A DNA stretch of 64,000 bases from Zeugodacus cucurbitae (taxonomy: Eukaryota; Arthropoda; Insecta; Diptera; Tephritidae). Location: assembly GCF_028554725.1 (NCBI RefSeq), contig NC_071671.1, forward strand, positions 52,226,001 to 52,290,000. The letters are read 5' to 3'. This document shows, one piece after another, positions 24,401-34,941 of the stretch (position 1 is its first letter; each line of letters begins with the position of its first letter). A program made the position numbers and the translations under genes. The notes beneath the pieces are model-generated. The model was not told where the DNA came from, did not search any database, and saw nothing but the letters and a program-made list of their open reading frames with translations.

Positions 24401-25420
24401 CTTTCTACCAGGCGCTCATAAAACACAGAAGGTGTTTATTAGAATTGCCAGCTGGTATATCCTCCAATAACAAATATGTCGTTCCTATCCATCATAACAT
24501 CAGTACCAACACTATATATTATGTATAATATGCATATTTTTGTTACTGCACATTTTAGTTCATCATGCCAAGACTTTCAGTATAAAATGTAAGAATGTGT
24601 GTGTCACTGCCGTTGACGGAGCAGCAAGTCTTTCGAATATAACAACAATTTCTACGCATTGAGGAATTTGCAGCGAAGAACAACACACATTAACTCTGAT
24701 TGTCAAATCGTCCCTAGACCTATACAAGGCAATTAATGCTGCATACCAATATGAATTTTGTTATTGTAAATATTTTAGGAATTTTCTTGCTGCTATCATT
24801 TATGATCGCCTCGTACATTGTAATGATCTTCCACAAGCAATGTATGTAGCCAAATGAAGCGGCAGTATGAAAATGTGTGTCCCTGCCATTGAAAATAATT
24901 TTCAGCAAGGCAATTTTCTTTTTCTACCAGGCGCTCGTAACAGCACATATAAGTACATAACAGGTGTCCCAAATATACATATGAAAATTACCAACTGGTA
25001 ATTCCAACAACATAAATTGGTTTCATTTGTACTATATTTGTCATCATTTGTAGGCATATAAAAACAATTCTTACTCATTTAGGAATTTACAATGAAGTAA
25101 CAACACAAATTGGTTCCAATTGAGAAATTGTTTCTAGGAATAAACTAGGCATTTTATATTGCATATTAGTAAACATATGTTTTGTTGCTGCAGTTTTAAA
25201 GGGATTTTGCTTGTTGTTATCATTTATGAACATCTGGTACATTGTAGCAAATTCTCATATAAAATATGAGGAAATTGAGAGATCCGTACGATCTCCTTGT
25301 AAAATGCCATGTGCTAATAAAATAATAATTAGATTGTTTGTGAATTATCTTTTTTTTTTCTGAAATCCCGATAACAAGGCCCAACAAATGTTTCCCAGTA
25401 TCTACCAGGCGCTCATGAAC
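21480..25420. repeat. Central array of repeated units in both orientations
   Basis: The centre of the duplication is made of recurring units carrying ACCAGGCGATCAT-like or ACCAGGCGCTCAT-like boxes. Forward copies occur near 21313, 21930 and 22367; CGATCAT-type boxes in reverse near 22883, 23339, 24803 and 25569; CGCTC-type boxes near 23000, 24409, 24927 and 25400. One unit (ATTTACAATAACAAAATA ... ATTGGTATGCAGCA ... GACGATTTGACAATC) occurs forward at 21972-22110 and 22438-22580 and reversed at 23190-23330 and 24640-24790. Units on the left half are mostly forward and on the right half mostly reversed, so the centre is itself palindromic. A mariner is inserted at 23387-24329. Confidence 0.75.
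23387..24329 (-). mobile_element. Mariner-type element, internally deleted copy 1
   Basis: TA target duplications flank terminal repeats AAGGGTGATTTTTT and ACGGGTGATTTTTTTGAGG (reverse strand). The transposase would start at 24216, but 361 bp (equivalent to 33836-34196 of the full copy) are missing and the join shifts the frame. The downstream part with all three catalytic aspartates stays open (24157-23492, 221 codons). A 9-bp TTTGCAAAA present here and in copy 3, but absent from the full-length copy, marks a sublineage. It is non-autonomous: most of the DNA-binding half is lost. Confidence 0.9.
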
Positions 25421-26425
25421 GTATGTAAATTCATATGAATTATAATTCTGCCAAAATTTTACTTAACACCAGAAATAATGTTTTCCAAATGTCAATGTTT
25501 CTTAAAGTTAGTACAAAATGCAGAGATTGTAATTGTTGTACTTCATAAAGTGCAGTGCTAATATTTATGATCGCCTATTACAGCGCAGGTTATCTGATAT
25601 GAAGTTATTGGTGCGCGAGAAGAATGCGGACTGCACAGCAAATGTGCTGTGCTCTAAAAATGCACTTGTGTTCCAAATGTTCAACTCGTTCTTTGTGCAT
25701 GTGCATTATCTCATATTCGTCACAATAACAACAAAGCTTTGCTTCGTCGTGCTGTTCGAAGTCAAGTTGTTGCATTATTCGAACTTCATGGAGTTTGATT
25801 GTTTTTGTCAGAGAGACCGTGTGATCGTGTACGATATGAAATGGTAGTGTGAAACACAGCATTTGAAATTTTATTCTGAGCTCACCTTGCTTCGGAGCAG
25901 TGTTGCCAACCTACATTTATAATTTATTTTTCAGAATTTGAGACTTACATGAATGTGTCATGCGAATGTTGATTTGTGGTAGTAAATATTTTATATTTAA
26001 TTTTAGATTTTTTATTCAATATGATTCATTTTTAGTTATCTTCTCAAATGCTAAAGATTGCTTGAAGTACATGTAGCTTACCTGTTTGTTCCATATAAAT
26101 TAAGAAACATAACTATTTATTTTGGTTTTAATTATCTAATCAGATTTGGAATATTTATAACTGAACATTAATTTTTTATATTTGAACAAATTTTGAATAA
26201 TTTTTAAAGAGCAATTGTGTGCCATGTTCTGTTCGTGGTACCCTTTACATGTGGTACTGTAGATAATGATATTAATAGTAATTTCCACCAAGGTTTGCGG
26301 TAATGCCACTTAGATGTAAACTCATATCTGTGAGCTTTACAAATACTCTCAAGCTTAACAATCACGGCTTAATTAATCACGATCCGGACTTTATTTACTG
26401 CAATAAAAATAAATTTATTATTAAA
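25421..26425. other. Right-arm partner of block 7 with terminal exon copy
   Basis: Reverse complement of 20425-21480. It contains the right-arm copy of the terminal exon (26397-26369, minus strand, ending KVRIVIN and stop) with its acceptor at 26398-26400. Confidence 0.6.
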
Positions 26426-27386
26426 CAAGTAAGGAAAGGCTAAATTCGTGTGCAACCGAAGATATTAAGATAACACACAATTTGACCCATATATTCGGTA
26501 TAAAGTATGGTAGAAAAACGAAAATCATCATATATAGTATATAGGCTGAGGTAATTCCTGAACCGATTTCACTCATTTTCATCACCAACATACATTATAA
26601 CTAAGATTATATGCTCACTTAATTTGGCTAAGATATTTCATATATTACCTGATTTATAAGCTATTAAGCCCATCGTATCTTTGAAAATCGTATAATTAGC
26701 AATATGAGAGCTAGGGGAAGTTATGACCTGAGTTTAACCATTTCTGATACAGAGACACACTATTAGAAGAAAAAGATTTACTCTGAATTAAATTAAGATA
26801 TCTGAGAGATTTATCGATATTTTTGGTGAAAAACTACTATAAGGCACTGAGTTCTTCATATTCGACATCCAGGACATTGAAAAGTTATAGTCCGATTTGG
26901 ACAATTTTTTTACAAGTGATGCCACGGATCATATACAGTATTTGTGTAAAGTTTTATTTCGCTATCTTCATTGGTTCCTTATAAAGTGAAGGAATCAGAT
27001 GGAGTTCAAAATTGAGTTATATGGGTCGTGGTTGTGAACCGATTTCATCCATTTTCCACACGTGTCATAAGGGTGTCAAGAAAATATTATATACCAAATT
27101 TCATTGAAATCTGTCGAGTAGTTCCTGAGATATGGTTTTTGAGCCATAAGTGGGCGACGCCACGCCCATTTTCGAAAGTAACCTTCCTATGGTGCCAAGA
27201 AACAAGTGTGTCAAGTTTTATCAAGATATTTTAATTTTTTCTCAAGTTACAGCTTGCATAGACGGACGGACGGACGGACAGACAGACATTCGGATTTTGA
27301 CTCACATCGTCGCTCTGATCACTTTGGTATATATAACCCTACAAAACTATAATACTATCTTAGCAACTTTGTTGCGAGAGTATAAA
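26426..27386 (-). repeat. Dispersed 1.1 kb repeat, copy E, shared with left arm
   Basis: Reverse orientation, CAAGTAAGG at 26426 and TTGCGAGAGTATAAA at 27372-27386. It is more complete than its left-arm allele D and lies at the same intron position. Confidence 0.85.
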
Positions 27387-27424
27387 AATAATATAAGATC
27401 AAAAGATCAAAATAAAGTACTCAC

Positions 27425-27522
27425 ATGTGGCCGTGGTCGCCTCAGACGCAGCCTCATTCTCATCGTGGAACGCTTTGTGTTGGGCATAAGCGTCCTTTTG
27501 ATTTGCACTTCGAAGTGAGTGT
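27425..27522 (-). pseudogene. Conserved internal exon of the unidentified gene (right copy)
   Basis: Acceptor TCTTTTAG (27530-27523) and donor GTGAGT (from 27424) are intact. The exon is 98 bp against 84 bp on the left. Read in the phase that continues into KVRIVIN it gives HSLRSANQKDAYAQHKAFHDENEAASEATTAT-type sequence (segments only). Because the entry phase differs from the left copy, at most one of them can be read from the same upstream exon. Which is ancestral is not decided. Confidence 0.45.
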
Positions 27523-27530
27523 CTAAAAGA

Positions 27531-29026
27531 AGAAAAACCATGACATTAATATAAATACTGGTTTTATTTTAGGTCTAAAGGTGATGAAATCTGTGTAAAG
27601 AAAAATATTTTAGCTATGTCAAGATAAATACACTTTAAATAAGGCAGGCAAATTCGACTTTTTAACGAAGAAGAGAGATTAGAATTTTAAAAGAATCAGT
27701 AATCAATCGAGGTATAATTTGACAAGAGAAAGAAATAATTTATAAAATTTATTAAGAAAGCAAAATAAGTTCATATTTTTCATCCAGAACTGTCATTACC
27801 ATCGAGATTACAAACGGTGCGCATATTATGTATGCACGCCCAAATATTCATTTGCATGTTTATATGAAAAGGCCATATTTGCTCTTAAAATTGTTTAATT
27901 GTTAATTTTAAGTTATCCCTTCAGTAATTAAATATTTAATTATGCAAATACAACCATACATATGTACAAACAAAAACTTTATAAAAAATTACAAAAATCA
28001 AGAATATAAGGTTGTCTGGGACGCTTATACACCACATAGAAAATCTGAGTGGTTCAGAGTTGCGGTGAATCTAAACATCTTTCGGCATTGAGAATACCCA
28101 GAAAATAGATATCCAAAAATACATATTGAGGCCTTTAATTTCATGTGGAGGTTATATAAAATTATCGAGTCTAATTAGTTTTGGTTGATAATTTCCAGAA
28201 AACCTAAAAAATAATTGAACGCAGAATGCACCATCCAACAATTTCAATACGAAATGGATAAATGCCAATTTGTAATGAGTTCCACCTTAGGTGGTAAAGA
28301 GGTTGATATCACTTTCCTCGCAATCAAGCATTTTTGCTAGCATGTATTTTGGGGAAATATAAATGAAAGCTAAAACAAGGAACCAGTGTGTGTGTGCTGC
28401 GTCCCGGTAGCAACCACTCTCGAGTATAATTAAAAACTTCAACCCACATACACATATATATTTACACGGTAGCCGAAAAATGAAAACACCCAAAACAAAT
28501 GAACTTAATAACTGCTACAAAAACAAGCAGAGCTTGTAGGTCTCACTTGCACTCTCATAGAGATATACATATACATATTGATATATATAAGTGGTACGCA
28601 AATTGGCAAGGCGACTGTTTACTCATATCATTACTTTATTTATACAAAACTATATAATAGCTAATAAATGAACGCGAGTTGAAAATACCCGCAACAGCGC
28701 AGCTTTTAAGCTAATAGCATTAAAATGCAAGCAACATGCATTTGTCATGCGAGTTGGCATAGTTTAAACCCCATTGAGCTCTTCGGGTTCATAAATTTTA
28801 ATAGAAATAAATAAAGCATGACGAAGGACTGCGTGGCAATGTGCAAACAAGTTTAAAGCTCAAAGGTAGCTTTTGCCATTCAAATGCGGTATTTTGAAAA
28901 TTTCAACGAATGTTCAATGTTTCATGCAATTGTTGATTTAGGATTTGCATACAAACTATACGCAGATGTGACAGATGAAATTATGTGTAAATGCAAATGA
29001 CGAATTCGAAATTTTGGAAGCATGAC
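27531..29026. other. Duplicated non-coding DNA of the right arm
   Basis: Partner of 19600-15430. It lacks the foldback element (empty target 27954-27971), the non-LTR fragment and the 15840-16450 segment of the left arm. No gene is recognised. Confidence 0.6.
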
Positions 29027-29735
29027 TTAGGTTAGGTTAGGTTGGTCTGGTAGGCCTGCAGGCCATGCATAGACCAGTTATGGTCCTTTGCGATACCAGA
29101 ATGGAGTGTAGTAGACATCGTTTAGGATGCCTGCGCCTGACGTGAATTTTAATAGCTTATGAGGCTTCACTAACGCTATCTCCTCTAGCTTATCGTATTG
29201 TGGGGCCGCTAAGTACCTAAAGCGCTGTCTCGCTAACGCACTACAAACGCAGAAGAGATGATCACCGTTTCCTTGGTGTCTCGCTCTTGACATTTTCTGC
29301 ATTCCTCCCGATCTGACAGCCCCATCATATAGGCATGTGCCGCTACTAGGCTGTGACCGGTAAGAATGCCAACCATGGTCCTACAACGCTTTCTATCGAG
29401 CTCCAGTAAGAACATTGTGTATTTTTTATCTACCGCTTTGCACATAACTTGTGCAGTAGTTTTTCACCCCGGTAGAGCCTTCCAGCGAGATATTAGTTTT
29501 TTTGCCATGCACCTGTCTATGTCGTCGTACAGAATGTGCATGGGTTTACCGATGTTGATCATGTTTCCGGGTGACAGCTGTACACCACTCTTGGCAATCC
29601 CGTCTACGATTTCGTTGCCCTCGATGCATTTATGGCCTGGTGCCCAGTAGAAGTGTAGCCTCATATTCCTGGCGACCCTCTCCACCGCTGCCCTGCTGCC
29701 CAAGACACTTTTGGCCGATATTCGACACGAGGTTG
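29027..29735 (-). pseudogene. Non-LTR retrotransposon tail with RNase H domain
   Basis: On the minus strand the frame 29850-29464 encodes an RNase H-like segment (FYWAPGHKCIEGNEIVDGIAKSG: conserved His-Gly and Asn-Glu-Asp region), then TGHSLVAAHAYMMGL and a Cys-x2-Cys cluster (ECRKC) typical of the C-terminal end of I/Jockey/LOA-type elements. The frame shifts near 29280, after which LFCVCSALARQRFRYL follows in another frame. The minus-strand 3' end is three CCTAA units (29027-29045). It is a dead 5'-truncated insertion, missing at the left-arm partner position (about 15380). Confidence 0.75.
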
Positions 29736-32055
29736 GAAGGATGATTGAAGAGAGCAACAATGATGAATTAAAAAATTCACAAATTGCTTTTCGGAATTCA
29801 TTAAATTTTTTAAGGTAATAAATGTTTGTAGATTGAAGTGATGTTTTCACGAAGGTTAAAAAATTTGGAAATACAATAAGTTAATTGAAAATTGACAATC
29901 AATCAAACTGGACAAATAGGAATAATGCTATAACTTCAGAAGGTGGACACAATTTTCTGTGACTGTTTTGTTTCTGAAATATATTTTCTATTAAGCATTT
30001 TAGAAAAGTTAGACGAAGAGGATAATAATTAAAAAATTACCTAAAGACGCAGCGACATTTTTTCCAGAAATTTCATATATTAAACTGCAACTGACCAATA
30101 TTAATCTAATTTGATACATAAGATGTCCATGACTCACTCTGAAACTAGTTGTAATCGATATTTCGAGATATTTAAATGCTTTAAATTCTGAAAAAAATTA
30201 TATTCGAATCCGTCCAAAAGTTGACCTTTCATTATTCCATATTTGTTATGAATGTTTTCTTACATTTTGTGGAGAATATTCATTATTTTTATATGAAGTT
30301 CCAACTACTATATATATAGACTGTAAATAATGTGTTGGAGTAGTGAAACTGCAAAGAGGATACAACTAAGTTAGTAAGGTCATAGTGACCAAGTGGTTCA
30401 GCCGAAAGCTTAATTGAGAAAAAGAAGCGATTACAAAAGTTTGACTCACGTCTAGGCAATTAAACAATAATAAATTTGCTAAAACATAAAATAAGGTGTT
30501 TGAAAACTGATAACTGACAACTGCATATACGAGGCACGCAATATTTGCTAAAAATAATTTTTTAATAAAATTAAAAACACTTCAAAAATCCATACGATAT
30601 AATAATAATCATAAATGAAATGCAAGTGTGTATTTTATCGAAAAAATGTGGTTATGTAAGTCGTCATTTATTGGCAAAAAAAAAGTTGAAAAAGTCTCCA
30701 TACAATATCTCTAAAAAAATTAAATACAGAGATAATTTTTATTTTGTTTTTGAATGTCAATAATTGTTACGTCCACAGCAATTTGTACATACACATTTGA
30801 AAGTTCATTTCAACAACACTATCGCTATTTTTTCATTTACTCAACGACATTTACTTTGTTTTCATTTTTATTATAATTACGGTATTATATTTATAATAGT
30901 ACTAATTAAACCTTCATATCAAAATATAGTTTTTTTCGACGTCATTATTCACAGGACAATGGTGTTAAATCTACTTTGACGACTGTTGAATTAAATTTGT
31001 ACAAACAAACAACTACGCCTATTTACAGTCATCAGACGCGTTCTGTTTGGTTTTGCGTGATACATGGCGTATGAGTGACCTAAAAGTTGGCGCGCAATTT
31101 TTTATGAGACATTCATTTGCACAGCGCCCCCAGGTATGTATGGCAGTGAGGGTAAATATATAAATTGAGGATATATGTAAAGATGAATGATATACTAACC
31201 AAGATCCGGGCTTTAACTTGGTATCGCCGCTGCTGGTGGTTGAATCAACGGCTGCGACCAAACATGACTTTTTAACGCTGGAAATGAATGGTCTGACTCC
31301 CATTTTGTTTTGCATGACTAACGGGCAAAATATGGATGATTGAGAAAAGCTTGTGTGTTAGTTAAAGTATGGCAATTTGTATGTAAAGACCCAGTGATGT
31401 CGACAAAACCAGGGAAAGCACAAAGTCGCACATATACAAATGCATACACATATTGTCCAACTTGTATGAGAAATTCAATTCTACTTTGCAGAAAGAATAA
31501 AAATAGTGCCTTATTTCGTGGCAATAAAAACGTTTGTCAATTACTTGTGTATGTCTGACACATGCAACATGCACACCAATCTACAAACAAATGCATACAA
31601 ATCATCAAATATTATAGCAAGACCATCAGCAATCACCACTTTAAATACAATTCAGTAGTTACCATGCTAATAACATTGGACCAAAAAATCCGAAAACTAG
31701 TAAGAGCAGAAAAATTGTAACAGAAGATGTATGTGGTCGCAAAGTGCAGCGAGTGAGTGCCTAAGTGACCAGGACGAGCTGACAGGACTGGAAGGGCAAA
31801 TGTTGGTCTATAACGAAACTTACTGCATACCAATGAGTTCGAAGTTCAAGTGCAATTGTAGTCAAGCATGTTTTATTGCACGCTAGTGTATGTGTGTGTG
31901 GGTGAGTTGTTTTATTAAAATTGTTACCGCTTTAGAAATGCGAGCAATTATTCTATTAATATTTATAATTATTAAATATTTTATATGGAAAAATTTACCC
32001 ACTGATACACCCACATATAACCGTAGATCGAGCTTTAAAAAAACTTCATAATTCC
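29736..32055. other. Duplicated non-coding DNA of the right arm
   Basis: Partner of about 15400-13490 and 12370-12270. An open frame of 98 codons at 31315-31019 has no recognisable domain. A TGGCGTATGAGT motif at 31065 recurs at 44780 and 44830. Confidence 0.5.
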
Positions 32056-33273
32056 AGCTATGTATCAATTTTGATACATACTATTTACTTTTATTGATAA
32101 ATTTCAGGCAAATATAATTAAAATAATTACATGTTTATGTGTTATGAATGCAATCTATGCAAATATTTTTGGCATATCTGTCGTTGCAGCACGGCTTTTT
32201 ACATAAGAAGCAGAATGACGATGTCCACTTGTTTTTATGTTCTCCAGAATGACAGAATTTTGACACCATGCGCGGTTTTTTTCGGAGACTTATCATTCTT
32301 TTGTTCATTATTACTAGTGTCAGGAATATTCTGGAATGACAGTTTGGAAAGCAGCGCCAAAGATAATTCGTTCCTTGGGCTTTTTTTTCGTTTTTCCATA
32401 TAGGGCTTTGCCAATGAAATTGCTAACTCATGCAGGAAACATTTACGTTTTGTGTGCTTTTGAGTTTGCTTCCAATTCGGATCAATATCGTTATACAAAA
32501 TATACGAATTCAAAGCAGAAATATCGATTATGTTGGAAAATACCGCCATAGTCCAACGATTATTTTTACGTTTGCAAGAGCAACAACATTTTGTCAACCG
32601 TGTCGACGCCTCCCTTCGTTGAGTTATAAAAAGAGATGATTTCGGGCAACTTTTTCGACTCATTCTCAATATTAGGTGCGTGATGTAATGTGCTCATAAC
32701 AACTGTACATTTGTTCTTATGACTGATATACAAAACGAGAGTGGTATCAGGAGTGAAAGCAAAAGTTGATTAATATCGTGGAACTTTCTTGCAATTCAGT
32801 AGCTTTGGAGGAATAGACCTTTTATTTTTTGCGCATAGTTCCAACCATTGTCATTTGCTTTTGTAATAATTTTTGGCCAAGGCTGTGAGATGAAAAAAAG
32901 TTGTTCATGGTGACATTATGTCCTTTCAACCCATCAACTAAATCCAGAACGACTCGTTCTCCTTGATTCCTCTCAGTGTTTTCGGTTACGCCTTTCCCCA
33001 AGTATGGTTGTATTATCCATACATAGCACGTGCGTGAATCAACAAGTAGCGAAAATTTCAAACCGTATCTCTCGGGTTTCGATGGAATATACTGGCGAAA
33101 TTTACAACGACCATGAAACGCGTACAAGTATTTAACAAAATAACTTAATATTCAAAAAAGAAGCACTTCACCTAATAAAACACAACACAAATATCAAAAA
33201 TAGCGTCGCAAATGACGTGCACCGCAGCAAAAAACGTTTGAAATGCTATATGTATCAAAATTGATACATAGCT
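32056..33273 (-). mobile_element. Decayed piggyBac-type element 1 with palindromic ends
   Basis: Both ends carry a 25-bp inverted repeat (AGCTATGTATCAATTTTGAT... and its exact complement), and each end is itself nearly palindromic (TATGTATCAA / TTGATACATA). The interior encodes pieces of a piggyBac DDE transposase on the minus strand. No TTAA duplication is visible directly at these ends, so the true termini may differ. The left arm has no such element between the partners of 33270 and 32010, but it has about 4.4 kb of its own there, so the site is not a simple empty target. Confidence 0.7.
32235..33127 (-). pseudogene. PiggyBac-type transposase remnant
   Basis: 33127-32822 reads FHGRCKFRQYIPSKPERYG, then LGKGV and NVTMNNFFSS, in the order of the piggyBac catalytic domain; the second catalytic Asp (usual C/MDN-FTS) is Asn here. 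After a stop, another frame gives GGVDTVDKM with the third catalytic Asp, and 32669-32235 reads CSCKRKNNRWTMAVFSNIIDISALNSY, the domain end. The N-terminal half is missing and there are several frame breaks. It cannot encode active transposase. PiggyBac enzymes cut and paste at TTAA sites. Confidence 0.75.
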
Positions 33274-33644
33274 TGTGTCTAAACTTGTTTACAAAAATAA
33301 TTTGATTTAAACATTTACAAATTTGGATTTTCTTTTTTCCATCTTATACAAGTAGAGTCTTAAAACTAAAATAAAGCCAAATTAAATATAGTTGAAATCA
33401 CCTGCTTTACTGAAATGTGACGTATTTTCAAACGGATTTAAACTAACAAACACACACATACACATACATACACCTATAGTTATATTCACTCATATATGAG
33501 TGAAGTATACTTATGTTTTCATAGAAATGGTGCATTTGTCTATGTGCTGGTAGTAAAAGAGTTTATCTATGCAAACACGTGCCGAAAGCGGCTCCTACAA
33601 AATTTAAACACTTTTAAACATCACACAGACACCTCACACATGTA

Positions 33645-34941
33645 ACGGGTGATTTTTTTGAGGTTAGGATTTTCATGCATTAGTATTTGACAGATCACGT
33701 GGGATTTCAGACATGGTGTCAAAGAGAAAGATGCTCAGTATGCTTTGACATTTCATCATGAATAGACTTACTAACGAGCAACGCTTGCAAATCATTGAAT
33801 TTTATTACCAAAATCAGTGTTCGGTTCGAAATGTGTTTCGCGCTTTACGTCCGATTTATGGTCTACATAATCGACCAAGTGAGCAAACAATTAATGCGAT
33901 TGTGACCAAGTTTCGCACTCAGTTTACTTTATTGGACATTAAACCAACCACACGAATGCGTACAGTGCGTACAGAAGAGAATATTGCGTCTGTTTCTGAG
34001 AGTGTGGCTGAAGACCGTGAAATGTCGATTCGTCGCCGTTCGCAGCAATTGGGTTTGTGTTATTCGACCACATGGAAGATTTTACGCAAAGATCTTGGTG
34101 TAAAACCGTATAAAATACAGCTCGTGCAAGAACTGAAGCCGAACGATCTGCCACAACGTCGAATTTTCAGTGAATGGGCCCTAGAAAAGTTGGCAGAAAA
34201 TCCGCTTTTTTATCGACAAATTTTGTTCAGCGATGAGGCTCATTTCTGGTTGAATGGCTACGTAAATAAGCAAAATTGCCGCATTTGGGGTGAAGAGCAA
34301 CCAGAAGCCGTTCAAGAACTGCCCATGCATCCCGAAAAATGCACTGTTTGGTGTGGTTTGTACGCTGGTGGAATCATTGGACCGTATTTTTTCAAAGATG
34401 CTGTTGGACGCAACGTTACGGTGAATGGCGATCGCTATCGTTCGATGCTAACAAACTTTTTGTTGCCAAAAATGGAAGAACTGAACTTGGTTGACATGTG
34501 GTTTCAACAAGATGGCGCTACATGCCACACAGCTCGCGATTCTATGGCCATTTTGAGGGAAAACTTCGGAGAACAATTCATCTCAAGAAATGGACCCGTA
34601 AGTTGGCCACCAAGATCATGCGATTTAACGCCTTTAGACTATTTTTTGTGGGGCTACGTCAAGTCTAAAGTCTACAGAAATAAGCCAGCAACTATTCCAG
34701 CTTTGGAAGACAACATTTCCGAAGAAATTCGGGCTATTCCGGCCGAAATGCTCGAAAAAGTTGCCCAAAATTGGACTTTCCGAATGGACCACCTAAGACG
34801 CAGCCGCGGTCAACATTTAAATGAAATTATCTTCAAAAAGTAAATGTCATGAACCAATCTAACGTTTCAAATAAAGAACCGATGAGATTTTATGCGTTTT
34901 TTTTTTTTAAAAAGTTATCAAGCTCTTAAAAAATCACCCTT
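33645..34941 (+). mobile_element. Full-length mariner-type transposon (copy 2)
   Basis: 1297 bp with TA duplications (33643-33644 and 34942-34943) and terminal repeats ACGGGTGATTTTTT and its near complement AAATCACCCTT. The left arm retains the empty target (CACATG-TA-TGTAGG in reverse complement near 7250). This proves a single clean insertion after the duplication. It is the only copy here with an unbroken transposase. Confidence 0.93.
33758..34843 (+). CDS. Tc1/mariner-superfamily transposase, intact
   Basis: 361 codons starting at ATG with MNRLTNEQRLQ. The N-terminal half is a helix-turn-helix DNA-binding region of the kind found in insect DUF4817-type mariners (about residues 1-60), with a second HTH near 85-115. 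The catalytic core has D159 (LFSDEAHFW), D252 (WFQQDGATCH) and D289 (SCDLTPLDYF). By my count 36 residues separate the last two, giving a DD36D spacing rather than the classical DD34D of Mos1. It would bind the terminal repeats and cut and paste at TA. The length matches the family and there are no stops, so it may be active. Confidence 0.92.
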   Translation: MNRLTNEQRLQIIEFYYQNQCSVRNVFRALRPIYGLHNRPSEQTINAIVTKFRTQFTLLDIKPTTRMRTVRTEENIASVSESVAEDREMSIRRRSQQLGLCYSTTWKILRKDLGVKPYKIQLVQELKPNDLPQRRIFSEWALEKLAENPLFYRQILFSDEAHFWLNGYVNKQNCRIWGEEQPEAVQELPMHPEKCTVWCGLYAGGIIGPYFFKDAVGRNVTVNGDRYRSMLTNFLLPKMEELNLVDMWFQQDGATCHTARDSMAILRENFGEQFISRNGPVSWPPRSCDLTPLDYFLWGYVKSKVYRNKPATIPALEDNISEEIRAIPAEMLEKVAQNWTFRMDHLRRSRGQHLNEIIFKK

